This document shows positions 1 through 6,236 of a stretch of DNA of 9,287 bases, one piece after another. Both the position numbers and the translations under genes were made by a program. The notes beneath the pieces were generated by a model, which did no database searches, had not been told where the DNA came from, and saw nothing but the letters and a program-made list of their open reading frames with translations. The stretch lies in NCBI GenBank assembly GCA_964455395.1, contig CAYVWB010000113.1:1-9287 (forward strand), in the 5' to 3' direction. Position 1 is the stretch's first letter; every line of letters starts with the position of its first letter. This DNA comes from CAYVWB01 sp964455395. GTDB taxonomy: Bacteria > Desulfobacterota > Desulfovibrionia > Desulfovibrionales > Desulfovibrionaceae.

Positions 1-1
1 C

Positions 2-712
2 GGCTTCTGGCATGGTCTGCTCACGCTGGCCGGGTTGGAGCCGCCGGATATGGTGCTTGTTGCAGCGCAAGACCACGGCGCGCATCCTGGCGCCAGCAAC
101 CGCGTGGGACGTTTCGCCATGTGGAAACGCATGCTGCGGGAATGCGACGGCCGGCCGGAATCCTTGCTCTTCGAGACGCCGCCCCCGGAATTGACGCGTC
201 TGGTGACCTTGCGCCGGGCCATCGGTCGTGGCTTGGTGGCGGACACGGGCGCCGCCGCGGTCCTTGGCGTGCTCTTCGATCCCGAATGGCGCCGTCGCTG
301 CGACGAGGAGGGCGTGCTGGTGGTGAACGCCGGCAACAGCCACTTCCTGGGCTTTCTGCTGTATCGGGGGCGCGTCCACGGCGTCTACGAGCACCACACG
401 GGCATGCTCGCGCCGGCAGATGTCGCCGAAGACCTGGAACGCTTCCGCACGGGGCGGCTGCCCAACGAATGGGTGCTGGAGCAAGGCGGCCACGGCAGCC
501 TGACGTTGCCCACGCCTGCAGCCGCTGGCGATTTCGCTCACGCGGTGGTGCTGGGGCCGCGACGGCGTCTCGCGTTGGAGGCGCTGGCGGGATGGCCCGG
601 CGGGGTGAGCCAGCCGGCGCCCGGGGGGGATATGATGCTGGCGGGGGCCTTCGGCTTGGCGCACGGCTACTTCCTGCGCCGGGAACACGGCGAGACCTGC
701 TCCGCGGAGTGA
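2..712 (+). CDS. DUF1786-like protein of unknown function, 5' end missing
   Basis: The reading frame is open to the left edge of the window, so only the last 236 residues are visible; the true start lies outside. I recognise the pattern of the DUF1786 family, which databases sometimes label as related to pyruvate formate-lyase activation but whose biochemical role is not established. Visible residues in support are a conserved-looking AAQDHGAHPG (21-30), DTGAAAVLG (81-89), NAGNSHFLGF (109-118) leading into YEHHTG (129-134), and a C-terminal PGGDMMLAGAFGL (207-219). The glycine-rich NAGN and DTGAA stretches resemble phosphate-binding loops of the actin/sugar-kinase fold, which is my inference only. 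No signal peptide or membrane segment is visible, so the protein is probably cytoplasmic. It is convergent with the minus-strand envelope genes and therefore belongs to a different transcription unit. An internal TTG at 35 is not needed as a start because the frame continues upstream of it. Confidence 0.7.
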   Translation, partial: GFWHGLLTLAGLEPPDMVLVAAQDHGAHPGASNRVGRFAMWKRMLRECDGRPESLLFETPPPELTRLVTLRRAIGRGLVADTGAAAVLGVLFDPEWRRRCDEEGVLVVNAGNSHFLGFLLYRGRVHGVYEHHTGMLAPADVAEDLERFRTGRLPNEWVLEQGGHGSLTLPTPAAAGDFAHAVVLGPRRRLALEALAGWPGGVSQPAPGGDMMLAGAFGLAHGYFLRREHGETCSAE

Positions 713-720
713 GTCCGCAG

Positions 721-776
721 GCGCGTTGGGGCGCTCGCAGTGTTCTACACGAGCGGGACTGTCAAGACAGACGCGC
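721..776. repeat. Nested inverted repeats in the spacer between convergent genes
   Basis: The spacer between the two convergent stop codons contains an outer pair GCGCGT (721-726) / ACGCGC (771-776). Inside it are two smaller hairpins: CGCTCG (732-737) / CGAGCG (750-755) and CTGTC (759-763) / GACAG (766-770). Together they could fold as a three-way junction. There is no T-tract on either strand, so it is not a canonical intrinsic terminator. It may still help end transcription from one or both sides, which is inference. In GC-rich DNA some of this pairing may be chance. Confidence 0.3.
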
Positions 777-794
777 GACAGGAACAGGGTGCGA

Positions 795-1394
795 TCATCG
801 GCAGGGGTGGCGCCAGGGATTGATGAAGCCGGCGTTCATGGGCGCAAGGTTCATGGCCTGCAGCGTGCTGAGCGCCTTGTCCGTGAGGATGACGCCTTTG
901 CGCTTCTTGCCTTTGCCCATCTCGGCCTTGACGTGGATGAGGTAGCCGGAAGCCGAAAGTGCGTTGACGTCCTTGGAGGAGTACCGCTCCAGGATGTCGT
1001 AAGGCATGAGGCCCCCGTACTCGTGGATATTGGAGTAGTGGTAGACGTCCGAAATGAGGATGCACTGCTCGCGGGAAAGGCCGGATTGCGCCTGCATGCT
1101 CCCGTCGTCCTCTTCAGCCGGGGAGACGCGCGCCACGGCTTTTTCGTACTCGGGCAGCAGGGCTTCGAGCATCTCATGCCCGCGCTCCGTGAGGGCGAGC
1201 ATCACGGTCTCGGAGCCGCAGGGGAAGCTGATGACGATACGTTCGACGCATTCGTCTTCGATGAGCTTGTTGACCTTGGACTGGTCGTAGAAGAGCGCAA
1301 GCTTCGCCGGCAGCATGCCGTGGTAGCGTTTGATGGAAGAGAAGGCGCTGATATCTTTGAGAATCTTGAAGTGAGCCTGATCGAACTTCGCCAT
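795..1394 (-). CDS. Uncharacterised protein with two tandem winged-helix-like modules
   Basis: I do not recognise this 199-residue protein as a named family. Its sequence contains an ungapped internal duplication. Residues about 11-76 align with residues about 113-178 at a constant offset of 102, matching D14/D116, S19/S121, I21/I123, Y24/Y126, G26/G128, P29/P131, Y36/Y138, V41/V143, N42/N144, L44/L146, L68/L170, T69/T171 and L76/L178. Each module reads as helix, helix, a YxG-x-x-P turn, a YxxxxVNxL helix, a strand pair and a final LT(E/D) helix, which resembles a winged helix of the MarR or PadR kind. That fold assignment is inference. An acidic linker (about 80-108) joins the modules, and the second has a basic KGKKRK loop (161-166). 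There is no signal peptide. The gene starts 23 bases after fabZ and is probably co-transcribed with it. Upstream of the ATG is a G-rich stretch rather than a clear AGGAG. A regulatory or DNA-binding role is possible but unproven. Confidence 0.8.
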   Translation of the reverse strand: MAKFDQAHFKILKDISAFSSIKRYHGMLPAKLALFYDQSKVNKLIEDECVERIVISFPCGSETVMLALTERGHEMLEALLPEYEKAVARVSPAEEDDGSMQAQSGLSREQCILISDVYHYSNIHEYGGLMPYDILERYSSKDVNALSASGYLIHVKAEMGKGKKRKGVILTDKALSTLQAMNLAPMNAGFINPWRHPCR

Positions 1395-1417
1395 GGTCCC
1401 CCGCCTTGGACGCCGGT

Positions 1418-1894
1418 CTAGAGCTGGTCGCGCGAGAGCAACGCCGCAGTGAGGGAGGCTTCGGCGGCCAAGTCGCCTTCCACGCGCGCGTCGCAGTGCA
1501 TCTTGTAGAAATTGCGTTTGGTGCGGATGTCCCAGCAGTTGAGGATGAGCTGGTCGCCGGGGTAGACGGGCCGGCGAAAGCGCACCCGTTCGATGCTGGT
1601 GAAGATGAAGAGCGAGTCGTCGGGCTTGTCCGTGCTCACGCTGACGAGGATGCCCCCAGCTTGCGCCATGGATTCCAGAATGAGCACGCCGGGCATGACC
1701 GGGGTGCCGGGGAAGTGCCCCTGAAAGAAGGGCTCGTTCATGGTGACGTTCTTGAGGGCCCTGAGCCGGGCGCCGCGCTCGTACTCCAGAACCCGATCCA
1801 CCAGCAGGAAAGGATATCTGTGTGGGAGCATCTCCAGGATCTGGAGGATATCGACGGCGCTCGCCGCGTTGGGTTGAGTGGCTGCCTCGCTCAT
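1418..1894 (-). CDS. fabZ: 3-hydroxyacyl-ACP dehydratase FabZ
   Basis: This enzyme dehydrates (3R)-hydroxyacyl-ACP to trans-2-enoyl-ACP in the elongation cycle of fatty acid synthesis in the cytoplasm. It competes with LpxA for hydroxyacyl-ACP and so influences the balance of phospholipid and lipid A. The 158-residue length fits the family. Diagnostic segments are LPHRYPFLLVDRV (23-35), the hotdog-fold active-site loop GHFPGTPVMPGV with catalytic His60, and LESMAQAGG with catalytic Glu74. The frame is open for 47 codons upstream, but the ATG at 1894 is chosen because GAGG lies 8 bases before it and the family's conserved region begins about 20 residues later. It lies between ompH (194 bases upstream) and a 199-residue unknown gene (23 bases downstream). 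The neighbours lpxD and lpxA, common around fabZ elsewhere, are missing here. Confidence 0.96.
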   Translation of the reverse strand: MSEAATQPNAASAVDILQILEMLPHRYPFLLVDRVLEYERGARLRALKNVTMNEPFFQGHFPGTPVMPGVLILESMAQAGGILVSVSTDKPDDSLFIFTSIERVRFRRPVYPGDQLILNCWDIRTKRNFYKMHCDARVEGDLAAEASLTAALLSRDQL

Positions 1895-1902
1895 GTTTGC
1901 AT

Positions 1903-1906
1903 CCTC
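1903..1906 (-). promoter_or_regulatory. Ribosome binding site that fixes the fabZ start
   Basis: On the minus strand GAGG stands 8 bases before the ATG at 1892-1894. The reading frame is open for 47 more codons upstream, and that extension looks like low-complexity spacer rather than FabZ sequence, so this site decides the start. Confidence 0.6.
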
Positions 1907-2009
1907 ATGACGTTTCCCGATGGAGCGTGTCGAAACCGCTGGGGCCTGTTGTCTGGTTAGGACGTACTCTTTCTTGGGGGTTGAGTAAAGGGAGACGGCG
2001 CAATTCGTC

Positions 2010-2070
2010 GTCCGACCGCTGATCGGACGCAGCATGCGCCGCCCCCTTGTTCACAACGAGACGCGGTCTC
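2010..2070. repeat. Two small hairpins in the ompH-fabZ spacer
   Basis: The 194-base spacer between ompH and fabZ holds GAGAC (2058-2062) / GTCTC (2066-2070) with a 3-base loop, and GTCCGA (2010-2015) / TCGGAC (2023-2028) with a 7-base loop. The first begins 18 bases after the ompH stop codon. Neither is followed by a T-tract on the minus strand, so neither is a standard intrinsic terminator. They could be RNA-processing or attenuation structures between the genes, which is inference. Nothing else in the spacer, including any remnant of lpxD, is recognisable. Confidence 0.35.
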
Positions 2071-2088
2071 TTTCGCGCAGCTCGCAGC

Positions 2089-2601
2089 TTACGGCATCTT
2101 CTTGTTCAGCGCGTCGAGCAGCTGGTCTGTCACGTCGATCCTCTGCGCCGCCCAGATCACGCCGCCGGAGATGTCCGTGAGGATGATGTCGTACTGATTC
2201 TTGGCGCCGAAGTCCTGCACCACTTCCACCAGAGCCTCTTTCACGGGGCCCATGATGCGCTCTTCCTCCTGCGCGGCCTTGGCTTGGAACTCGCGCATTT
2301 TCACGGAGTGCTCGTAGAGCTTGCGCTGGTACTCGCGGGCTTTGTCGCGCTTGGCTTCCTGGGAAAGCACGGCGGCTTGGCGCTGCAGCTCCTCCCCTTC
2401 CTTCTGGAGGGCCTGCTCTTCCTGCTTCAGGCGCTGGCTTTCGGGCTGCAGCAGGCTGCGCAGCTTCTGGTTGGCGGACTGCCCCGCTTGGGACGCCACG
2501 AGAACTTTGGAGATGGAGACGACGCCGATCTTGATTTCGGCGAAAGCCGTGGTGGCGAACAGCAGCGTGAACGCCATGGTGAAGGCGATGGTCTTACGCA
2601 T
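2089..2601 (-). CDS. skp: Periplasmic OMP chaperone, OmpH/Skp family
   Basis: Skp is a trimeric periplasmic chaperone that holds unfolded outer-membrane proteins for delivery to the Bam machinery. The 170-residue product begins with a signal peptide (Arg-Lys start, hydrophobic 5-18, likely cleavage after AFA at 21). A beta strand matching the family opening follows, IKIGVVSISKVL (23-34). A long charged and Gln-rich helical region (about 43-115) forms the two coiled-coil arms of the chaperone's tentacles. The C-terminal part (about 125-145) contains YDIILTD, which matches the closing strand of the trimerisation domain. The ATG at 2601 is preceded by AGGAG at a spacing of 6. The gene directly follows bamA in order, as in many Gram-negative bacteria, but a strong terminator lies between them. 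It therefore needs its own promoter in 2602-2725, which I could not identify with confidence. Confidence 0.93.
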   Translation of the reverse strand: MRKTIAFTMAFTLLFATTAFAEIKIGVVSISKVLVASQAGQSANQKLRSLLQPESQRLKQEEQALQKEGEELQRQAAVLSQEAKRDKAREYQRKLYEHSVKMREFQAKAAQEEERIMGPVKEALVEVVQDFGAKNQYDIILTDISGGVIWAAQRIDVTDQLLDALNKKMP

Positions 2602-2644
2602 GGGATGCTCCTGGAATTCGTTTGAGAGGCGTGAGGGACCGGCT

Positions 2645-2659
2645 GCGCTTCGGGAGCGC
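2645..2659. repeat. Short hairpin in the ompH leader
   Basis: GCGCT (2645-2649) and AGCGC (2655-2659) form a 5-base-pair stem with a 5-base loop in the untranslated leader of ompH. There is no T-tract. It is small enough to be chance in GC-rich DNA. The rest of the 2602-2713 leader shows no convincing sigma70 or sigma54 promoter. Confidence 0.25.
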
Positions 2660-2713
2660 GAGACGGAGGGGATTCGGGAAAGAGCGCCTCATTGATGTCG
2701 CGATGAGTCCTGT

Positions 2714-2752
2714 AATAAAAAGAAGCGGGCTCATCAAGTGGAATGAGCCCGC
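2714..2752 (-). terminator. Intrinsic terminator after bamA
   Basis: A perfect 10-base-pair GC-rich stem, GCGGGCTCAT (2725-2734) pairing with ATGAGCCCGC (2743-2752), encloses an 8-base loop. Read on the minus strand it is followed at once by TTCTTTTTATT. This is a textbook rho-independent terminator, 40 bases after the bamA stop codon. It should end the lysS-lolC/E-lolD-bamA transcript and separate it from ompH. The complementary strand lacks a T-run after the stem, so the terminator acts in one direction. Confidence 0.92.
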
Positions 2753-2792
2753 CTGCATTGTCGAGGGTGACGCGGGCGCGCGCCGCGACGCG

Positions 2793-5501
2793 TCAGAAGG
2801 AAGAGCCCATGGAGAATTCCACCCGGTGGCGCTCGCCTTGCCGGGAGATTTCGTTGAGGGCGTAGCCGTATTCCACCCGCAGCAGCCCGAAGGGAGAAAA
2901 CCAGCGGATGCCGCCGCCCAGAGATTGCTTGATCTCCAGGTCGGGCGAATCGCCGCCGCCCCAGGCGTCGCCGGCGTCGTAGAAGAAGACGCCTTGCAAG
3001 CCGAACTCCTCCGAGATGCGGAAGAGGTACTCCAGGTTGGTGAAGAACTGCCGCGTGCCGCCGATGAGCTCGCCTGTGACGGGGTCGCGCGGAGCGATGT
3101 GCATGCCCTCGTAGCCGCGGATGGAGTTCATGCCGCCCAGATAGAAGCGCGGGAACACGGGCACGTCGCCGCCGCCGGCGTTCTCCGTCAGCAGGCCGGC
3201 TTGCGCGTGCCAGTGGAAGATGTGCTCGTTGCCCCAAGGCAGCAGGTAGTAGTAGTTGTGGTCCGTCACCACTTTGATGTAGTCGTCGTCCCCGCCGAGG
3301 AAGCCGCCGGCCAGGGTCACGTCCAGGGAGTTCTGCCACCCTCGGGTGGGGTTTTGGCCGCGGTTGGTGGTGTCGCGCACGAAGCCCAGGGTCACCACGC
3401 TGGCCCAGTGGTCGCCCACTTCGTTCAGCAAGTCCTGCGAGGAGAAGATGCTCACGTCCGTGATGCGGTACTTCTCCAGGGAGTAGCCTGCGGAGACGCG
3501 GGAATAGCGGCCTACTGGGTACCCGAAGCGCACCCCACCGCCAGCGGACTCTTTCTCGAACTCGGGGAACTCCTCTTCGGTGAAATAAGCGTCGAACCCG
3601 ACGGAGAGCAGCGAATCGTACAGGCGGGGGTTGGTGAAGCTCAAGTTGAAGAGCGACTGCGTGCCGCTGAAGGAGCCGGAGAAGCCCAGGAAGTAGCCCC
3701 GCCCGAAGAGGTTCTTCTCCTCGATCTTGGCGGAAAGGAAGACCCCCCCGTAGGAGCCGTAGCCCAAGCCGCCGGAGATGAGGCCGGTGGATTTTTCCTT
3801 GACGTTGACCTTGAGGTCGAGCTCCTTGGGATCGTCCGTGGGCACGGTTTCGATCTCGTAGCTCTCGAAGTAGTCCAACCGCTCCAGCCGGGCGTTGGAG
3901 ACGCGCAAGGCGTCGCCGTGGAACTGGTCGCCGTCCGCCAGAGCGATCTCGCGGCGGATGACGTTGTCGCGGGTTTTGGTGTTGCCTTCGATGACCACGC
4001 GGCGGATGTGCACCTTCTGGTTCTTGGTGAAGGTGAAGGCCACGTCCAGGCGGCCCTCCTCGTCGCTTTCGGCGAACTGCACGTCAGTCTCCGCGAAGGC
4101 GTAGCCGAAGTTGTTGTAGAAGGTGGTGAGGTTCTCGGCGTCTTCACGCAGGGTCTCACGGCTGAACCAGTCGTCGTCCTCAGCCAAATCATCCAGCTGA
4201 GTGACTTTGCGCAGGTCGTCTGCAGGGACGAGCATATCCCCGGCGAATTCGATTGCGCCCACCTTGTATCGGGGGCCTTCCACGACAGTGTAGGTCACGT
4301 GGATGCCGTCTTCGGTGTAGTCCACCTGAGCGGGGGAGACCTGCACGTCGATGAAGCCGTGGTTGGCGTAGAATTCCTCGATGGCGGCGGCGTCGTGCTC
4401 CAGAAGCTCTTCCTTGAGCACGCCGGAACCGGTGATGAAGGAAATGATGCTGCGCTCGGAGAGGGCCAGTTCGTCGCGGACGTCGCCTTCGCTGAGGCTT
4501 TCCACGCCTTCGAGCTTGATTTCCGTGACGTAGAGGCGTTGCGTCTCCTTGACGACGATGTTGAGCCGCGCGGCGCCGGGCTCCACTTCCTCCACTTCAT
4601 GTGAGATCTCGGCGAGGAAGTAGCCTTCTCCGCGATAGAGTTCGCGGATTTTCTCCAGATCATCGGACAAGAGCTTGGGGTTGAGCACGGAGCCGGATTT
4701 GGTGCTCATCACTTCAGTGATTTCATCGTCGTCGAAGGCGTCGTTGCCCACCACGCCCACGGCGCGGATGCGCGGTTTCTCCTCCAGGTCGAAAACCACG
4801 CGTTTGCCGTCGGGGGCGTCCGCCACGCTCACGCGCACGTCATCGAAGTAGCCGAGGTCGAAGATGCGCTTGATCTCTTCGTTCATGGCGCGCGGGTTGA
4901 AGGGGTCGCCTTCGCGGATGGAGAGTCGCTGGAGCACCACGTCCTCGTCCAGATACTGGAGGCCGCGCACTTCGATCTCGGCGATGGCGTCTTCGGCGTA
5001 GAGTTGCTCGGAGAGCTTCTGGGAGAGCTCGCCCACAGCCAAGCCCAGGTTGGCCATGCCGCTCTGGCTCACGTAGAGGGGCAGCGCGCGTTTTTCGCCT
5101 TGCGCGTCCACCAGCCGGGCGTCCAGACTCACGGCTTCGCCGATCTGGCTGAAGCTGCCGTAGACGGCGAAGCGCGCGCCGGCAGCTTCGGCCAGACGCT
5201 TGGCCGTGTCCAGATCCAGGAAAGTGACGTTCTGCTGCTGGATGAGGCTGCGCACGCGTTCCTGGGAGATGACGCGGAACCCCTCCTCTTCCAGGCTTTC
5301 GCTGACGAGCTCGGGCAAGGAAGCGTTGAGGTAGTCGTAGCGGGGATCCGCGTTGATTTCGAATGGCAGGACCACGACAGCGATGTCGCTGTCGGCGGGG
5401 GGGTCTTCCTGGGCGTGTGCGGGGCGAAGCGGCAGCGCCGCAACGACAATCGCCAGCAAGAGCGCGGCCAGAAACGCCGCGCGGGGCAGTCTACGCTTCA
5501 T
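2793..5501 (-). CDS. bamA: Outer-membrane protein assembly factor BamA with extra N-terminal domain
   Basis: BamA is the outer-membrane core of the Bam complex, which folds and inserts beta-barrel proteins. At 902 residues it is longer than the E. coli protein (about 810). A signal peptide covers residues 1-30 (cleavage after AHA). Residues about 38-168 form an additional domain beginning IAVVVLPFEIN that resembles the TolB N-terminal/CsgG type. Five POTRA repeats follow: about 172-243, 244-321, 322-410, 411-495 and 496-570. The last four open with a strand and a (V/F)xG(N/D/V) turn, for example VVGN at 250-253 and IEGN at 504-507. The barrel (about 575-902) carries the conserved IRGY motif of the lid loop (794-797) and ends in Phe, the Bam recognition signal. 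The frame runs 56 codons further upstream inside lolD, but the ATG at 5501 is chosen for its signal peptide and a GGGAG 6 bases before it. The start overlaps the lolD stop by 11 bases, suggesting translational coupling. Confidence 0.97.
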   Translation of the reverse strand: MKRRLPRAAFLAALLLAIVVAALPLRPAHAQEDPPADSDIAVVVLPFEINADPRYDYLNASLPELVSESLEEEGFRVISQERVRSLIQQQNVTFLDLDTAKRLAEAAGARFAVYGSFSQIGEAVSLDARLVDAQGEKRALPLYVSQSGMANLGLAVGELSQKLSEQLYAEDAIAEIEVRGLQYLDEDVVLQRLSIREGDPFNPRAMNEEIKRIFDLGYFDDVRVSVADAPDGKRVVFDLEEKPRIRAVGVVGNDAFDDDEITEVMSTKSGSVLNPKLLSDDLEKIRELYRGEGYFLAEISHEVEEVEPGAARLNIVVKETQRLYVTEIKLEGVESLSEGDVRDELALSERSIISFITGSGVLKEELLEHDAAAIEEFYANHGFIDVQVSPAQVDYTEDGIHVTYTVVEGPRYKVGAIEFAGDMLVPADDLRKVTQLDDLAEDDDWFSRETLREDAENLTTFYNNFGYAFAETDVQFAESDEEGRLDVAFTFTKNQKVHIRRVVIEGNTKTRDNVIRREIALADGDQFHGDALRVSNARLERLDYFESYEIETVPTDDPKELDLKVNVKEKSTGLISGGLGYGSYGGVFLSAKIEEKNLFGRGYFLGFSGSFSGTQSLFNLSFTNPRLYDSLLSVGFDAYFTEEEFPEFEKESAGGGVRFGYPVGRYSRVSAGYSLEKYRITDVSIFSSQDLLNEVGDHWASVVTLGFVRDTTNRGQNPTRGWQNSLDVTLAGGFLGGDDDYIKVVTDHNYYYLLPWGNEHIFHWHAQAGLLTENAGGGDVPVFPRFYLGGMNSIRGYEGMHIAPRDPVTGELIGGTRQFFTNLEYLFRISEEFGLQGVFFYDAGDAWGGGDSPDLEIKQSLGGGIRWFSPFGLLRVEYGYALNEISRQGERHRVEFSMGSSF

Positions 5502-6177
5502 GAATGACTCCCGAGGTGAGTTCGAGACGCCGCTGCATGCGTTGGGCAAGGGCGTGGTTGTGGGTGACGACGACGAGGGCGGCGCGGGTTTCGCGATGCA
5601 ACTCCATGAGCAGTTCCGTGACCAGTGCGCCTGTGGCTTCGTCGAGGTTCCCCGTGGGTTCGTCTGCAAGCAGGACTTTGGGCTGCATGAGCATGGCCCG
5701 GGCGATGGCGGCGCGTTGTTGTTCCCCGCCGGAAAGGGTGGTGACGCGGTGTTCCAGCCGTTCTCCCAACCCCAGCCGGGTCAGCGCTTCCGTGGCGCGG
5801 GCGTACGCTTCCGCGCGGGGCAGGCCGGCGATGAGGCCTTGCATGGCGACGTTCTCCACGGTGGTGAACTCCGGCAGCAGATGGTGGAATTGGAACACGA
5901 ATCCCAGGTCCCTGTTGCGCATGGCGGCTTTCGCGCGCTCGTCCATGCCGTTCACGTCACGGCCCTGGAAGCGGATCTCACCCCAGCTGGCGGTGTCCAG
6001 ACCACCCATGAGGTGCAGAAGCGTCGTCTTGCCGGAGCCAGATGCGCCCACGATGGCCACCGACTCGCCCGGCTCGATCCGCAGAGAGACTTCCCGCAGC
6101 ACCACCAGGCGCTCCCGGGGGCCCTCGTACGCACGGCCTACGCCGCGTAATTCATATAGCGCCGACTCCGCCACCAT
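5491..6177 (-). CDS. lolD: Lipoprotein-releasing system ATP-binding protein LolD
   Basis: LolD is the cytoplasmic ATPase of the Lol ABC transporter, which extracts outer-membrane lipoproteins from the inner membrane for transfer to LolA. All ABC signatures are present in the 228 residues: Walker A GASGSGKT (44-51), Q-loop Gln96 in FQFHHLLPEF, signature LSGGEQQR (148-155), Walker B VLLADEP with Glu173 (168-174), a D-loop in GNLDE, and the switch His206 in THNH. FQFHHLLPEFTTVENV with the tight spacing between motifs is typical of the LolD/MacB branch. The gene lies 59 bases downstream of the LolC/E permease and overlaps bamA by 11 bases, so it is probably in one operon with both. The ATG at 6177 is preceded by GGAAAGG at a rather long spacing of about 11 bases, so its initiation may be modest. 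Confidence 0.95.
   Translation of the reverse strand: MVAESALYELRGVGRAYEGPRERLVVLREVSLRIEPGESVAIVGASGSGKTTLLHLMGGLDTASWGEIRFQGRDVNGMDERAKAAMRNRDLGFVFQFHHLLPEFTTVENVAMQGLIAGLPRAEAYARATEALTRLGLGERLEHRVTTLSGGEQQRAAIARAMLMQPKVLLADEPTGNLDEATGALVTELLMELHRETRAALVVVTHNHALAQRMQRRLELTSGVIHEA
5508..5512 (-). promoter_or_regulatory. Ribosome binding site that fixes the bamA start
   Basis: GGGAG on the minus strand lies 6 bases before the ATG at 5499-5501 and inside the last codons of lolD. It singles out this ATG over an in-frame upstream start, whose extra 56 residues would merely be an alternative frame of lolD. Confidence 0.65.
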
Positions 6178-6213
6178 GTAGCTTGAAACCTTTCCGTTGA
6201 AAACCCTTTTCTT

Positions 6214-6230
6214 TCTAGAGAGACTCTAGA
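6214..6230. repeat. Perfect short inverted repeat between the LolC/E gene and lolD
   Basis: TCTAGAG (6214-6220) and CTCTAGA (6224-6230) form a 7-base-pair stem with a 3-base loop, beginning 6 bases after the stop codon of the permease gene. On the minus strand it is followed by an A/G-rich run, not a T-tract, so an intrinsic terminator is unlikely. It could affect mRNA stability between the two genes or bind a protein. Neither is shown by the sequence. Confidence 0.4.
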
Positions 6231-6236
6231 GGAAGC

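Noticed and set aside
121..945. A 274-codon plus-strand frame overlapping the DUF1786-like gene and the end of the 199-residue protein gene
   Set aside because: It is Arg/Ala/Gly-rich and motif-free, and it runs through two better-supported genes on different strands.
1895..2035. Upstream extension of fabZ by 47 codons
   Set aside because: The extension has no resemblance to FabZ N-termini, and the ATG at 1894 has GAGG at a good spacing.
2047..2056. TTGTTCACAA as a possible operator palindrome
   Set aside because: Only 4 bases on each side are symmetrical, and it lies just after ompH without an associated promoter.
2712..2737. Possible ompH promoter overlapping the terminator, TTGATG (minus strand 2737-2732) and TATTAC (2717-2712)
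   Set aside because: The spacer is only 14 bases, too short for a sigma70 promoter, and both boxes fall within the terminator hairpin and its tail.
2622..4604. A 660-codon open frame on the plus strand opposite bamA
   Set aside because: It is antisense to a certain bamA gene, has a composition dominated by Val, Gly, Ala, Glu and His as expected from the complement of GC-rich codons, and shows no family motif. Long antisense frames are common at this GC content.
5502..5669. Upstream extension of bamA by 56 codons
   Set aside because: It lies wholly inside lolD, reads as Ser/Thr/Pro-rich frame-shifted lolD, and would bury the signal peptide. The start at 5501 has a ribosome binding site.
6214..6230. 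Hairpin after the LolC/E gene considered as a terminator
   Set aside because: The minus strand continues with an A/G-rich run instead of T residues, and lolD directly downstream appears to be in the same operon.
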